This document shows positions 15,776-24,346 of a DNA stretch of 55,662 nucleotides, one piece after another. Each line of letters begins with the position of its first letter. Within the stretch, counting starts at the first letter, position 1. Origin of the DNA: Spirochaetota bacterium (GTDB lineage Bacteria; Spirochaetota; B62-G9; DRHN01). A program made the position numbers and the translations under genes. The DNA lies in assembly GCA_016934265.1 (NCBI GenBank), contig JAFGTF010000142.1:1-55662 (forward strand), in the 5' to 3' direction. The notes under the pieces were generated by a model. That model saw only the letters and a program-made list of their open reading frames with translations. It was not told the origin of the DNA and searched no databases.

Positions 15776-17146
15776 TCACACTCCTTTCCTGTTGATGGTA
15801 TGCTCTCCCACCGTGATCTTCACCCCCGCCGCATCTAGCACGATCGAGAGCACGGTATAGATCACCAGTCCCAATATGAGCCCGTTCAGCGCCGCGATCC
15901 CCCACTTGAGAAGCCACCCGCCGATCCAGGTCCCGAGACCCACCGACAGCCACCCGACCCAGTTCACGAGCGCCACCTTCATGCCGGGCGTACCCTTGTA
16001 GCGCTTTTTGAACGGTACTTTCTTGTACCACCGGTACAAATAGAAATCGGCGATAAGGACGCCGCCGATTGAGGGCAGGATCTTGCCGAGCAAGGTGAGA
16101 AACTTCATGAACGGGTCCATGCTTGCCCCCGCCGCAAACCCGACCCATGCCGCGATGCCGACACCGATAATGCCCTCTCCGAGAGTGATATGCCACTTCT
16201 TCGTATGGAGCCATGTATTGAACGAGAGCGCGCCGTTGTACAGATTGTTGTCGTTTGTGGTCCACTGGCCCAGGATCGCCATGAGAAAGGCCCCGATACC
16301 GGCGCCTCCCGCGAGCAGCGCCCCCGCCACATCGCTCGCGCCGGTGGCGATCATGAGAATCGCCGCACCGGAAAGCATGTACACCTGGAAAATGATGATC
16401 TGGATAATCCACGCCAATGCGCCGCTGAACGCCTTTCTCGCATACCGGGAAATGTCCGCCGTGATAATACCGCCCGCGATATACATCCCGACAACCTGAG
16501 TAATCCCCACGCCGATCGGCGTGGGCTCGGCGGGCGCAAGGCTCATCAGGCCCGCGAATCCTCCCCCCTGTGCGACGCCGATCATCGCCCCTACACCGGC
16601 GATCAGCATGAAGAAGGGAACCGCGAGATAGCTGAGCCACGCGAGGCCCCTGAATCCGATGAGCGCGGTAATCATCATCAAAAGCCCTCCCCACGTCGCC
16701 GCGACGCCGACATTCGCCCACACCGCATTCGGAAAGAGCGTGTGAACGATGATCCCGAACAGCCAAGCCTGAACGGAAAACCACCCTATTCCGCACGCGA
16801 TACCCGCGACTATAGATCCGAAGACCTGCGATCCGATCGATCCGAAGGGGAACCTCATGTTTACGTAGGTGGAGGTACCGGATATTCCCCCGATAGGGGC
16901 GGTGAGCCCGCCGATCACCGCAAGTATCGCCGACCCAATGAGCGCGACTAATATCGCCTGCTTGACCGTATACTGCAGCCCGAGCGTCGAACCGCCCCAG
17001 AGCACCGCAATACAGGCGAGCACGCCCATATACACATAAAAAATACTGGAGAACGACCGTTTTTCGTGCCGGGGTACGGGGACCATTGAATAGTCGCCGT
17101 ACGCGTCCTCCCAGGGCCATTCCTCCTTCTTGACCTCTTCACTCAT
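15776..17146 (-). CDS. NCS1-family nucleobase/hydantoin/allantoin-type permease
   Basis: The 456-residue protein has about 12 hydrophobic segments and a cytosolic N-terminus, and looks like a CodB/Mhp1-type NCS1 transporter: GISGTSTYVNMRFPFG in the first core segments and QWTTNDNNLYNGALS near residue 290 are characteristic. NCS1 proteins import cytosine, uracil, allantoin or hydantoins with Na+ or H+. The adjoining DUF917 and HyuA genes suggest a hydantoin-like substrate. The ATG at 17146 has GGGAGGA 7 bases before it. A TAATAT near 17169 may be its -10 box. Confidence 0.85.
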   Translation of the reverse strand: MSEEVKKEEWPWEDAYGDYSMVPVPRHEKRSFSSIFYVYMGVLACIAVLWGGSTLGLQYTVKQAILVALIGSAILAVIGGLTAPIGGISGTSTYVNMRFPFGSIGSQVFGSIVAGIACGIGWFSVQAWLFGIIVHTLFPNAVWANVGVAATWGGLLMMITALIGFRGLAWLSYLAVPFFMLIAGVGAMIGVAQGGGFAGLMSLAPAEPTPIGVGITQVVGMYIAGGIITADISRYARKAFSGALAWIIQIIIFQVYMLSGAAILMIATGASDVAGALLAGGAGIGAFLMAILGQWTTNDNNLYNGALSFNTWLHTKKWHITLGEGIIGVGIAAWVGFAAGASMDPFMKFLTLLGKILPSIGGVLIADFYLYRWYKKVPFKKRYKGTPGMKVALVNWVGWLSVGLGTWIGGWLLKWGIAALNGLILGLVIYTVLSIVLDAAGVKITVGEHTINRKGV

Positions 17147-17187
17147 AGTACGTTCCTCCCTTTTTATATTATTCTGTGCATGTCGCA

Positions 17188-17281
17188 CTTTATCAGGTTC
17201 TCATGAAAATTCAGTCAGCAGGGATGATGAAAAAATTATGCGGTGCGGCGATACAAGAAAAGCATATCACTCTTTATCAGG
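17188..17281 (+). repeat. pair of 10-base direct repeats in the permease/lipoate-ligase divergent region
   Basis: CTTTATCAGG occurs at 17188-17197 and at 17272-17281. On the minus strand the first copy (CCTGATAAAG) covers the likely -35 region of the permease promoter. It may be a regulator site of the permease operon; a 10-base match could also be chance. Confidence 0.3.
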
Positions 17282-17294
17282 ATGATAGTATCTT

Positions 17295-17325
17295 GGAGGA
17301 AAGAATAATGCAATACTTATTTTAG
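17295..17325 (+). promoter_or_regulatory. five-codon leader ORF with strong ribosome site
   Basis: GGAGG (17295-17299) is followed after 8 bases by ATG (17308) and a frame reading Met-Gln-Tyr-Leu-Phe-stop, ending at 17325. It lies 39 bases before the lipoate ligase start. Such minigenes can control downstream translation, but it may be accidental. Confidence 0.25.
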
Positions 17326-17364
17326 TCGTATCCTCACGAACATATCCACCTGATTGAGGACGAT

Positions 17365-18015
17365 ATGTACCTGGACGATCTGGTCCTATCTAAGCTCGGC
17401 GACGAATGCAGCTACGCGTTTCGCGTCTTCGAACAGGTGCGCACCGAGGTCATCCTGGGAAGGGCGTGCAGACAAGAAGACGACGTCATCGTCGAGCACT
17501 GTACCACCGACGGTGTTGCGGTCCGAAGGAGGGCGGGCGGAGGGGGCACGGTGGTGCTCTGCCGCGGCGTCGTCGTCGTTTCCCTGGCGGGACGTACGGA
17601 CACGCCCTTTGCACTCAAAGAGCACATGATCTCCGTAAACGAGCGCATCATCCAAGCGCTTGAGGGTCTCGACATACGGGGGCTCGCCGTCCGGGGGATA
17701 TCCGACATCACAATAGGCGACCGCAAGATCCTCGGGGCCTCGCTGCACAGAAGAAAGGACACCGTCCTCTACCAGGGTTCTCTTCTCGTGTCATGCAATA
17801 TACGGCTGTTCGAACGGTACCTCACCCATCCCGGGCGCGAACCCGACTACAGGGATAAAAGGCCGCATGCCGAGTTCTGTACAACACTCTCCGACGAAGG
17901 GTACACCGCAGGCGTCCCTGCGGTTGTGCATGCCGTAACACGCGAGCTGGAATCGGGTCTTCCCTGGAAAACGCTTTATGGAAGCCGTTCGCACCCAAAC
18001 GGCGGTACTGTTTGA
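17365..18015 (+). CDS. lipoate-protein ligase A / biotin-lipoate ligase family protein
   Basis: The 216-residue protein has the BPL/LplA/LipB fold: RRRAGGGGTVVLCRGVVVVS carries the nucleotide/lipoyl-binding RRxxGGG motif, and GISDITIGDRKILGASLHRRKDTVLYQGSLLV contains the catalytic lysine segment. It should activate lipoate or octanoate with ATP and attach it to GcvH or 2-oxoacid dehydrogenase E2. It is shorter than typical LplA (about 330) since it lacks the C-terminal accessory domain. ATG at 17365 has GAGG 5 bases upstream. No lipoyl-domain gene is in the window. Confidence 0.82.
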   Translation: MYLDDLVLSKLGDECSYAFRVFEQVRTEVILGRACRQEDDVIVEHCTTDGVAVRRRAGGGGTVVLCRGVVVVSLAGRTDTPFALKEHMISVNERIIQALEGLDIRGLAVRGISDITIGDRKILGASLHRRKDTVLYQGSLLVSCNIRLFERYLTHPGREPDYRDKRPHAEFCTTLSDEGYTAGVPAVVHAVTRELESGLPWKTLYGSRSHPNGGTV

Positions 18016-18038
18016 TTTTTATACGCATTCGGTATAAA
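18011..18038 (+). promoter_or_regulatory. promoter of the AI-2E-type permease, leaderless geometry
   Basis: TTTGAT (18011-18016), 16 bases, then TATAAA (18033-18038). The -10 box ends 8 bases before the ATG at 18047 and no Shine-Dalgarno precedes that ATG, so a leaderless mRNA is predicted. Read-through from the lipoate ligase gene, which ends at 18015, is the alternative. Confidence 0.4.
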
Positions 18039-18046
18039 TTATATTC

Positions 18047-19072
18047 ATGGAGGAAAGTAAAAATTTTAGGATTATGACGATCGCCGCGTCTATTATCGTG
18101 CTCGTTGCGGTCGTATTCATACTGAAAACCCTCAAAGGGATCTTCATACCGCTCGTTCTCTCCATCTTCATCACCTACCTCTTCGCACCGGCGGTCGAAT
18201 TTCTCGCGAGGCTCAAGGTGCCGCGGATAGTGAGCCTTTTCATCCTCCTCATCATCGTCTGTCTCATCGGATTCTTTTTCGCGCAGATCGTCATCAACAA
18301 CATAAGAAATTTCATCGAGTACTGGCCCTCCATGGAGAAGGCGATGTTCAAGAAGGCCGGAGCCCTCCTGAACAGGTATATGGAGGTCGACCTTACGAGT
18401 ATCCGTGACTTCTTAGGCAGCGCGAGAATACAGGAATTCATGCGGGGCATTTTCTCCGGCTCGTTCGCGGTCGTCGGGAAGGTGGGTCTTACCCTGCTTC
18501 TTCTCATATTCATCTCCCTCTCGTATCATAACTACCCGAGGCTCATACGAAAGGCGTTCGACAAGGAGCGGGCCGCCCGCATCTACAGGGTGCTGGACAA
18601 TATAAACGACCAGATCGTCAGATACCTTTTTTACAAAACCGTCATCTCGGCGGGAACAGGAATACTGACCGGCGTGTCGTGCGCCATCCTCGGCATAAAG
18701 TTCTCTGTACTCTGGGGGGTCCTGGCTTTTTTCCTCAACTACATACCATATATAGGTTCGATCATCGCGGTGATACCCCCGATTATACTGTCGTTCCTCC
18801 AGTTTCCACACTCCTATGTCCCCTATCTCACCGCTATCCTCCTGATAGGGATACAGCTCGTGATAGGGAGCTTCCTCGATCCGGAGATAATGGGAAACAG
18901 GTTCAACCTGTCCCCGATCGTCATTCTCGTCGCACTCTTCTTCTGGGGCTACGTATGGGGCGGCGTGGGGACGTTCCTCGCGGTTCCGATAATGGCTATA
19001 GTAAAGATAGTCTTTCACAACATCGATTCGACTCGCTTTATAGCGGTGCTCATGAGCAAACGGGCCGAATGA
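18047..19072 (+). CDS. AI-2E family (TqsA/PerM-type) membrane protein
   Basis: The 341-residue protein has the family layout: two N-terminal transmembrane helices (IIVLVAVVFILKTLKGIFIP), an amphipathic middle domain, and five to six C-terminal helices including FFLNYIPYIGSIIAVIPP, a highly conserved block with the PYIG motif. Members are putative secondary transporters; only a few have known roles (AI-2 export, Na+/H+ exchange, glycolipid-related), so the substrate is not predictable. The ATG at 18047 lies right after a promoter-like sequence; ATG at 18074 is an alternative. It converges on the flavodoxin-like gene. Confidence 0.87.
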   Translation: MEESKNFRIMTIAASIIVLVAVVFILKTLKGIFIPLVLSIFITYLFAPAVEFLARLKVPRIVSLFILLIIVCLIGFFFAQIVINNIRNFIEYWPSMEKAMFKKAGALLNRYMEVDLTSIRDFLGSARIQEFMRGIFSGSFAVVGKVGLTLLLLIFISLSYHNYPRLIRKAFDKERAARIYRVLDNINDQIVRYLFYKTVISAGTGILTGVSCAILGIKFSVLWGVLAFFLNYIPYIGSIIAVIPPIILSFLQFPHSYVPYLTAILLIGIQLVIGSFLDPEIMGNRFNLSPIVILVALFFWGYVWGGVGTFLAVPIMAIVKIVFHNIDSTRFIAVLMSKRAE

Positions 19073-19078
19073 CCTTCC

Positions 19079-19109
19079 CGGCTGAAAAAGGGTGCGGATT
19101 TCTCAGCCG
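19079..19109. terminator. candidate bidirectional terminator between convergent genes
   Basis: CGGCTGA (19079-19085) and TCAGCCG (19103-19109) form a 7-bp stem with a 17-base loop. It starts 6 bases after the AI-2E gene stop and overlaps the stop codon of the convergent gene. No clear T-tract follows on either strand. Confidence 0.35.
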
Positions 19110-19510
19110 AGTTTCACCGTGGCGCCGAACTGATAGGCTTCCCTCTCGGACCGGATAGTTCGCTGATCGACGACGATACACCCCTGACGCTCCATATCGG
19201 CCATTACGGAGAGAAGAGCCTTTCTCCCCCGGGAGCCTCTATCGTTTGTAAAAGCGACGGCGCGCCTTCCCACAAGTCCTCCCGATTTTCCCAGGGCCTC
19301 TCTCATTCTCACCGGCGTCCGGACTTTGAAAAACGAGGGAGCGAAACTGCCGACAAAAACCAGCTTGCAGGTCGAGATTCCGCTGAACGTATCCGCATTG
19401 TCAGGGTGGAGTTGTACTTGTGCGCCCTGTTTCTCAAGGCCCTTTTTAAGCGAATCGGATAGCCGCTTTAGTATGGGTTTCTCTGAGGAATATAGAATAC
19501 CTACGCGCAC
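19103..19510 (-). CDS. flavodoxin-like hypothetical protein
   Basis: The 135-residue protein begins VRVGILYSSEKPILKRLSDS, a beta strand and phosphate-loop-like turn, followed by strands KLVFVGS and RRAVAFTND, consistent with a flavodoxin-like fold. The canonical T/S-x-T-G-x-T FMN loop is not present, so flavin binding is doubtful. The start is GTG at 19510, with GGGAGG 6 bases upstream; the frame continues upstream but without a ribosome site. It converges with the AI-2E gene and diverges from the PfkB gene. No specific function can be given. Confidence 0.65.
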   Translation of the reverse strand: MRVGILYSSEKPILKRLSDSLKKGLEKQGAQVQLHPDNADTFSGISTCKLVFVGSFAPSFFKVRTPVRMREALGKSGGLVGRRAVAFTNDRGSRGRKALLSVMADMERQGCIVVDQRTIRSEREAYQFGATVKLG

Positions 19511-19663
19511 CTCATGCCTCCCGGCTTCGTATAGTTCTAAAGAACCATAGTATGACGGGAGAATAATAAACTCAAGCGATAATAACGAGAAAATGCGATT
19601 TTCGTGTGGCGGTCCGGGGGTGTTCCATACGATAATCGTACTATACGACCGACGGAGACGGCA

Positions 19664-20644
19664 ATGAAGATTTCTCGTGCATATCCGGATATATACGCCG
19701 CTGCGGCGCTCGGTAGGATCGTTACCGTTACGCTGAACCCGGTTTTCGACAGGTCTCTCGTCGTACCGGGATTCGAAAAAGGCGGAACGTTCGCCGTCTC
19801 GGATTCGTCGATCGTCGCAGCGGGAAAAGGCGTCAACGTCTCCCGTGCGCTGAAAAGCTGTGCGGTCTTTTCCGTCGCCACTGGGCTGCTCCCCGCGGGA
19901 GGGAAAAACGCATACCTCACTCGGCTGGATCGAGAGGGTATTGCGAACGACTTCGTGCATACCGGAGGGAACATCCGCACCAACATCACCATCCTGGACC
20001 ACGGCTGTCCGGGAGAAACGCACCTGCGTGAAAAGGGCCCAAGGCTTCCCGCTTCCGCCCTGAACCGCCTCGGTGCTAAACTCTCGTCGATCACGGGGGC
20101 CGGCTCGACAGTAGTCTTCTCGGGGAGTCTGCCCGCCGGGCTCTCTTCTTTCTCATATGCGTCGCTCGTGGCGACGGTGCAGGAAAAAGGCTGCCGCGCG
20201 TTCTTAGACGCGTCCGGCGAACCGCTACAGAAAGCGCTTTTTTCCCGGCCTTTCTTCGTCGCGCCGAATATCGACGAGGTATACGACGCGCTCGGATACC
20301 GACCGGATCGAAATTCCGACCTTGCAAGGGCGATCGGCGAGTTACACGGCTTCGGCGTTCGATACGTGATGATTACGAGAGGAAAAGAGGGGATCGTGCT
20401 CTCTGACGGACGGAACACAGTGTGTGCAAAGGTCGAAGTGGAAAATCCCGTTAATGCGGTGGGCTCGGGCGACGCCGCACTCGCCGGAAGCATCATCGGC
20501 CTGCTCGGCGGTCTCGATCTCGAAACGACCGCCGGGCTCGCGTGCGCGTTCGGAGCTGCGAACACCCTCTCTTCTGGGGCGGGTATGCTTCTGCAATCCG
20601 ACATCGGGAAGCTTTCGTCAGAGGTCGAGCTTTTTCCCCTCTGA
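19664..20644 (+). CDS. PfkB-family sugar kinase, 1-phosphofructokinase-like
   Basis: The 326-residue protein starts its core with VTVTLNPVFDRSL and AAGKGVNVSRALK, the pattern of 1-phosphofructokinase and tagatose-6-phosphate kinase, and ends with NPVNAVGSGDAALAGSI, in which the GxGD Asp is the catalytic base. It should phosphorylate a sugar phosphate, most likely fructose 1-phosphate, using ATP. No fru PTS genes are nearby. The ATG at 19664 has GGAGA 5 bases upstream; a family start nearer residue 18 would be more usual, so the N-terminus is slightly long. Its 3' end overlaps the convergent murJ by 27 bases. Confidence 0.85.
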   Translation: MKISRAYPDIYAAAALGRIVTVTLNPVFDRSLVVPGFEKGGTFAVSDSSIVAAGKGVNVSRALKSCAVFSVATGLLPAGGKNAYLTRLDREGIANDFVHTGGNIRTNITILDHGCPGETHLREKGPRLPASALNRLGAKLSSITGAGSTVVFSGSLPAGLSSFSYASLVATVQEKGCRAFLDASGEPLQKALFSRPFFVAPNIDEVYDALGYRPDRNSDLARAIGELHGFGVRYVMITRGKEGIVLSDGRNTVCAKVEVENPVNAVGSGDAALAGSIIGLLGGLDLETTAGLACAFGAANTLSSGAGMLLQSDIGKLSSEVELFPL

Positions 20645-22207
20645 CCTCTCGAGCCGCTTGAGAAAGATCCTGAAGATCTGCATGACGTCCCGGTTTTTCA
20701 TGGCGAGGTTCAGCGCGAAATAGAGGGCGACTCCAAAGACAAGTAAAAGAAACGTCAGTCCTGCGTTGTAAAGCCTGCTTGCCGACATACTGGCGGCAAA
20801 AAGCCTCTTCGCAAAAAAGAGCGCGATTCCCATGCCTGCGGACGAGGAAAACGCTTTGCCCAAAACCTTCATCGTCTCTTTGTCCATGAACTTCCCGACT
20901 TTTCCTGAGAGAATGAAGTAAAGCAGAAAGAAGTTACAGAAAGACGAGATCGACCCCGCGAGGGCGACCCCGCCGAGACGTAGAGGTCCCGAGAGCCCGA
21001 TACAGAGGGGGATGTTCACTAAAACAGAGACGACCCCGGTCCAGACGGGCGTCTTCATGTCCTTGAGCGAGTAGAACATCTGGACGAGAACCCGCGATCC
21101 GCCGGTGGCGCTTATTCCTATCGCGTGGAACAGTATCGCGTACGAGACCATAGAGGCCGATTCCGAAGTAAACCGTCCGTACCGGAACAGCATTTCCACG
21201 ATGGGGTAGCGGAGAACGACAAGGCCGAATGTCGCAGGGAGCGTCACTAGAAACGTGAGCCTGAGCGCGAAGTTCAGTATGCGTTTCATCGCCTCCGGAT
21301 CACCCTGCGACGATTTCTCCGCCAAGGCGGGGAGAATAACGGTCGAGATTGATATCACGAATACGCCGAGCACCACCTCCACCACCGTATTCGAGAACCG
21401 CAGCGCCGCAACGGACCCTTCTTCGAGGTAGGCCGCGATAAACTGCGAGACGAGCGCGTTGATCTGATAGACACCCGCGCCGATCGCCGCCGGGATCATG
21501 AGTAAAAAGACACGCCGTACGCCGGGATTCCCCCACTTAAACGAGAGCCGGTACCGTATGCCCTCCTTCCCGAGAAACGGTATCTGGAAAAAGAGCTGGA
21601 GCATCCCTCCGATGAGCACGCCGATTCCGAGCGCGAGGGACGGGTCTTTCATACGCGCCCCGATCGTAAAACCGGCGGTGATGATGGACATGTTCAACAG
21701 TATCGGGGTAAGCGCCGAAGGAACGAACACCTTGTAACTGTTCAAAATCGCCTGGGTAAGCGCTGCAAGACTGATGAAGAGAATATAGGGAAACATCATT
21801 CTCGTCAGCAACACGGTAAGCTCTATTTTTCCCGGTACTTCGGCGAATCGCGGAAGGAAGAAGCGGAGCAGCGGAGCAAATACGACAACGGCAGCCACGC
21901 AGGCTAAAAGAAAGCAGAAAAGAAGGGTGAAGAAGCTGTGTACGAACTCACAGAGCTCGTCCCGCTTGCCTTTCTCGAGATAGTCCGAGAAGACCGGCAC
22001 GTAGGCGACGAGGAGAGCTCCCTCGCCGACGAGCCTCCGCATGAGATTCGGGAACAGAAATGCCATCGAAAACGCATCGGAGCTCCCGGTGGTACCGAGC
22101 AGGTATCCCCTGAGCCATTCTCGCAGGAGCCCGAACAGCCGCGAGGCGAACGTCACCGCGCCGATGCTCACCGCGGACCGGGCAATACGTCTGTTCTCCA
22201 TTCTCAT
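20618..22207 (-). CDS. murJ: MurJ/MviN lipid II flippase
   Basis: The 529-residue protein has about 14 hydrophobic segments and the family N-terminus: SSDAFSMAFLFPNLMRRLVGEGAL. It belongs to the MOP superfamily and moves lipid II across the inner membrane for peptidoglycan synthesis. ATG at 22207 and ATG at 22201 are both possible, with AGAGAG close by. It starts 53 bases after the OppF stop on the same strand and may be the last gene of the long envelope/peptide-uptake operon, which would couple lipid II flipping to that system. Its end overlaps the convergent kinase gene. Confidence 0.92.
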   Translation of the reverse strand: MRMENRRIARSAVSIGAVTFASRLFGLLREWLRGYLLGTTGSSDAFSMAFLFPNLMRRLVGEGALLVAYVPVFSDYLEKGKRDELCEFVHSFFTLLFCFLLACVAAVVVFAPLLRFFLPRFAEVPGKIELTVLLTRMMFPYILFISLAALTQAILNSYKVFVPSALTPILLNMSIITAGFTIGARMKDPSLALGIGVLIGGMLQLFFQIPFLGKEGIRYRLSFKWGNPGVRRVFLLMIPAAIGAGVYQINALVSQFIAAYLEEGSVAALRFSNTVVEVVLGVFVISISTVILPALAEKSSQGDPEAMKRILNFALRLTFLVTLPATFGLVVLRYPIVEMLFRYGRFTSESASMVSYAILFHAIGISATGGSRVLVQMFYSLKDMKTPVWTGVVSVLVNIPLCIGLSGPLRLGGVALAGSISSFCNFFLLYFILSGKVGKFMDKETMKVLGKAFSSSAGMGIALFFAKRLFAASMSASRLYNAGLTFLLLVFGVALYFALNLAMKNRDVMQIFRIFLKRLERSEGKKLDL

Positions 22208-22260
22208 CTCTCTTTTTTAGAAACTGGCCGCCGTTTCCGCACTATCGTTTCTTACTACGA

Positions 22261-23172
22261 TCAGGCAAAGTGACAGGCCACCAGATGCCCCTTCTCCTTC
22301 TCGATCAGTACCGGCGTTTCCCTGATGCAGCGTGTCGGGGATCCGCTCTCCTCATACAGGCCGCATCTCGATCTGTAGACACATCCCCCCTCTGGGAGAC
22401 CTGCAAGCACACTCGCGGTCTCCGGATTCCAGAGATATCTCGTATACGGGTGCAGGGGTCTCTCCCGTATTACGGAGATCCTTGCGTACTCGAGTATTCT
22501 TCCCATATACATCACGGCCACCGAATGACTCAGCATTTCCACCATACGGAGGTCGTGAGAGATGAAGAGAAGCGATATCTCCTTCTCGCGCTGTATATCG
22601 AGCAGGAGGTTGGCGATCTGCGACTGTATGGACATATCCAAGAGCGCGAGCGGCTCGTCCGCGACGATGAACTCGGGCTCGATGGAGAGCGCACGCGCGA
22701 TATCGAGGCGCTTGAGCTCGCCGCCGGAGAGGTTGCCGATGAAATTTTCCGCGCTTCCACGGCTCAGGTTGACCCGTGACAGAAGAAAGTCCGCCCTGCT
22801 TTTAAGCTCCCGCGGCTTATAGCGACGATACAGCCTGAGGGATTCCTTCAGTGCGTCGGAGACCTTCATTCGCGGATTGAACGCCGAGCTCGATTCCTGA
22901 AAGATCATCTGGAACCGTTTTCTCATGGGTCGCAGCTGGTTCTCCTTCAACCTTGTTACGTCGCAAGAGTCGAGCAGAACACTCCCCGAATCGGGGTCGA
23001 TAAGCCTGAGAAGGATCCTGCCGACCGTCGTCTTACCGCATCCGGATTCACCGACGAGCCCGAGGGTCTTTCCGTGTTCGATGACAAGGCTTACGTCGAC
23101 GCATGCGTCCGCAGCCCTTTTCGTGCGCTTTTCCGTAAACCGCTTGTACAGATGTTCCGCTTCGACCAGCAT
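22261..23172 (-). CDS. oligopeptide ABC transporter ATPase, OppF/DppF type
   Basis: The 303-residue ATPase has Walker A GESGCGKTT, Q-loop MIFQESSSAFNPR, signature LSGGELKRLDIARAL and Walker B FIVADEPLALLD, followed by the C-terminal cysteine cluster (CVYRSRC, then two more Cys) typical of peptide importers, which may hold an Fe-S or zinc centre. It works with OppD below the OppBC permease. I start it at ATG 23172, 16 bases after the OppD stop, with GGA 7 bases upstream; the longer frame has an unlike-family N-terminus. Downstream is murJ. Confidence 0.9.
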   Translation of the reverse strand: MLVEAEHLYKRFTEKRTKRAADACVDVSLVIEHGKTLGLVGESGCGKTTVGRILLRLIDPDSGSVLLDSCDVTRLKENQLRPMRKRFQMIFQESSSAFNPRMKVSDALKESLRLYRRYKPRELKSRADFLLSRVNLSRGSAENFIGNLSGGELKRLDIARALSIEPEFIVADEPLALLDMSIQSQIANLLLDIQREKEISLLFISHDLRMVEMLSHSVAVMYMGRILEYARISVIRERPLHPYTRYLWNPETASVLAGLPEGGCVYRSRCGLYEESGSPTRCIRETPVLIEKEKGHLVACHFA

Positions 23173-23188
23173 TCTCGATTCCACCCGT

Positions 23189-24346
23189 TCAGCCGGCGAA
23201 CAGCCAGCATCGTATCCGGTGCCCGCTCGTGACCTCGAAGAGCTCGGGACGCCGGGTCCTGCACTTTCTCCGTATGCCGCCTTTTGCATAGCGGCATCGT
23301 GGAAGAAAGGGGCAGCCTTCGGTCTCCATTTTATTGTCCGGAACGACGCCCTCGATCACCTTGAGCTTCTTTCCCCTCTTGATATCCGCATCCGTCGGCA
23401 CCGAGGAGACGAGCGCCTCGGTATAGGGATGTCTGGCGTTCTTTCTGCCCGTTACTATCTCCTTTTTATTCCCGTGCTCGACGATGAGACCCGCGTACAT
23501 GACATAGATCCTGTCCGCTATCGTCCTCACGATCCCTATGTTATGAGAGATTATGACAAGCGACATATTGCCGCGCTCCATGTTCTCGCCGAGCAGGTCG
23601 ATTATCCTGTGCTTGTTCGTCGTATCCAGGCCGGTGGTAGGCTCGTCCGCGATAAGCAAACCGGGCCGGGAGGCGAGTGCGATCGCGATGAGCACCCGCT
23701 GGGACATACCGATCGAGAGCGCATCGGGGTACATGTTCATCACGTACCCCGGGTTGAATATCCGTACCGATAAAAGGAGCTCCTCTGCACGGGCGGCGAG
23801 CGCGGCGCGATTCTTGTCATTTTCTAGACACTGTACTGCCCTGACGAGCTGGCTGCCGACCGTCACGAAGGGGTTGAGAGCTTCCCGCGTGTTCTGGAAT
23901 ACCATTGAAATATTTCTCCCCCTCATCTGCTCCATGATCCGTCCGTTCTTTCTCAACCACTTCTCGGGATCCTTGATAACGGTAAAAGGATCGGCATCGA
24001 ACCGCACACAGTCGTCCAGCCCGCAGAAGAGATCGAACAGTTCCCCTTTCCTGCAGTCGTACTTTTTTCTGTTTCCCCGCATGATCGCGAAGATGAGCGC
24101 CCGCCTGTCCTCCTCCTTGGGCCTGAAGAAAAACCTGCCGCCGACGACACCGGGCTCACCGTCGATGAGACCCATCATCGATAATGCGGTAATCGTCTTA
24201 CCGCAGCCCGATTCACCGACAAGCCCGACCACCTGTTTCTGTTCGACCGTAAGCCCCACGTCCTCGACCGCCCGTATGAAGCGGCGGTCACCCTGGTCGT
24301 AGAAATAAACCTTCAAATGCTCGAGCGCTGCGATCTGCCGGCTCAT
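23189..24346 (-). CDS. oligopeptide ABC transporter ATPase, OppD/DppD type with internal insertion
   Basis: The 385-residue ATPase has Walker A (GESGCGKT, 44-51), Q-loop FQNTREALNPF (Q151), Walker B LLIADEPTTGLDT and the C-terminal cysteine cluster (CPFLPRC) of Opp/Dpp proteins. Two oddities stand out: a roughly 60-residue insertion between residues 78 and 138 with cysteines at 98, 108 and 113, and a changed signature, LSIGM instead of LSGGM (210-214). OppF has normal motifs, so the pair may be asymmetric. The ATG overlaps the OppC stop (ATGA), and OppF follows after 16 bases. Confidence 0.9.
   Translation of the reverse strand: MSRQIAALEHLKVYFYDQGDRRFIRAVEDVGLTVEQKQVVGLVGESGCGKTITALSMMGLIDGEPGVVGGRFFFRPKEEDRRALIFAIMRGNRKKYDCRKGELFDLFCGLDDCVRFDADPFTVIKDPEKWLRKNGRIMEQMRGRNISMVFQNTREALNPFVTVGSQLVRAVQCLENDKNRAALAARAEELLLSVRIFNPGYVMNMYPDALSIGMSQRVLIAIALASRPGLLIADEPTTGLDTTNKHRIIDLLGENMERGNMSLVIISHNIGIVRTIADRIYVMYAGLIVEHGNKKEIVTGRKNARHPYTEALVSSVPTDADIKRGKKLKVIEGVVPDNKMETEGCPFLPRCRYAKGGIRRKCRTRRPELFEVTSGHRIRCWLFAG

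Noticed and set aside
15372-17120. 582-residue minus-strand frame covering the permease in another frame
   Set aside because: Only its last 132 residues are a real protein (the four-helix membrane protein from 15770); the rest is an Arg/Gly-rich shadow of the permease gene.
22925-23773. Long plus-strand open frame across the OppF/OppD genes
   Set aside because: It lies antisense to two clear ATPase genes, has no ribosome site and reads as low-complexity Arg/Ser/His-rich protein, as expected from GC-rich shadow frames.
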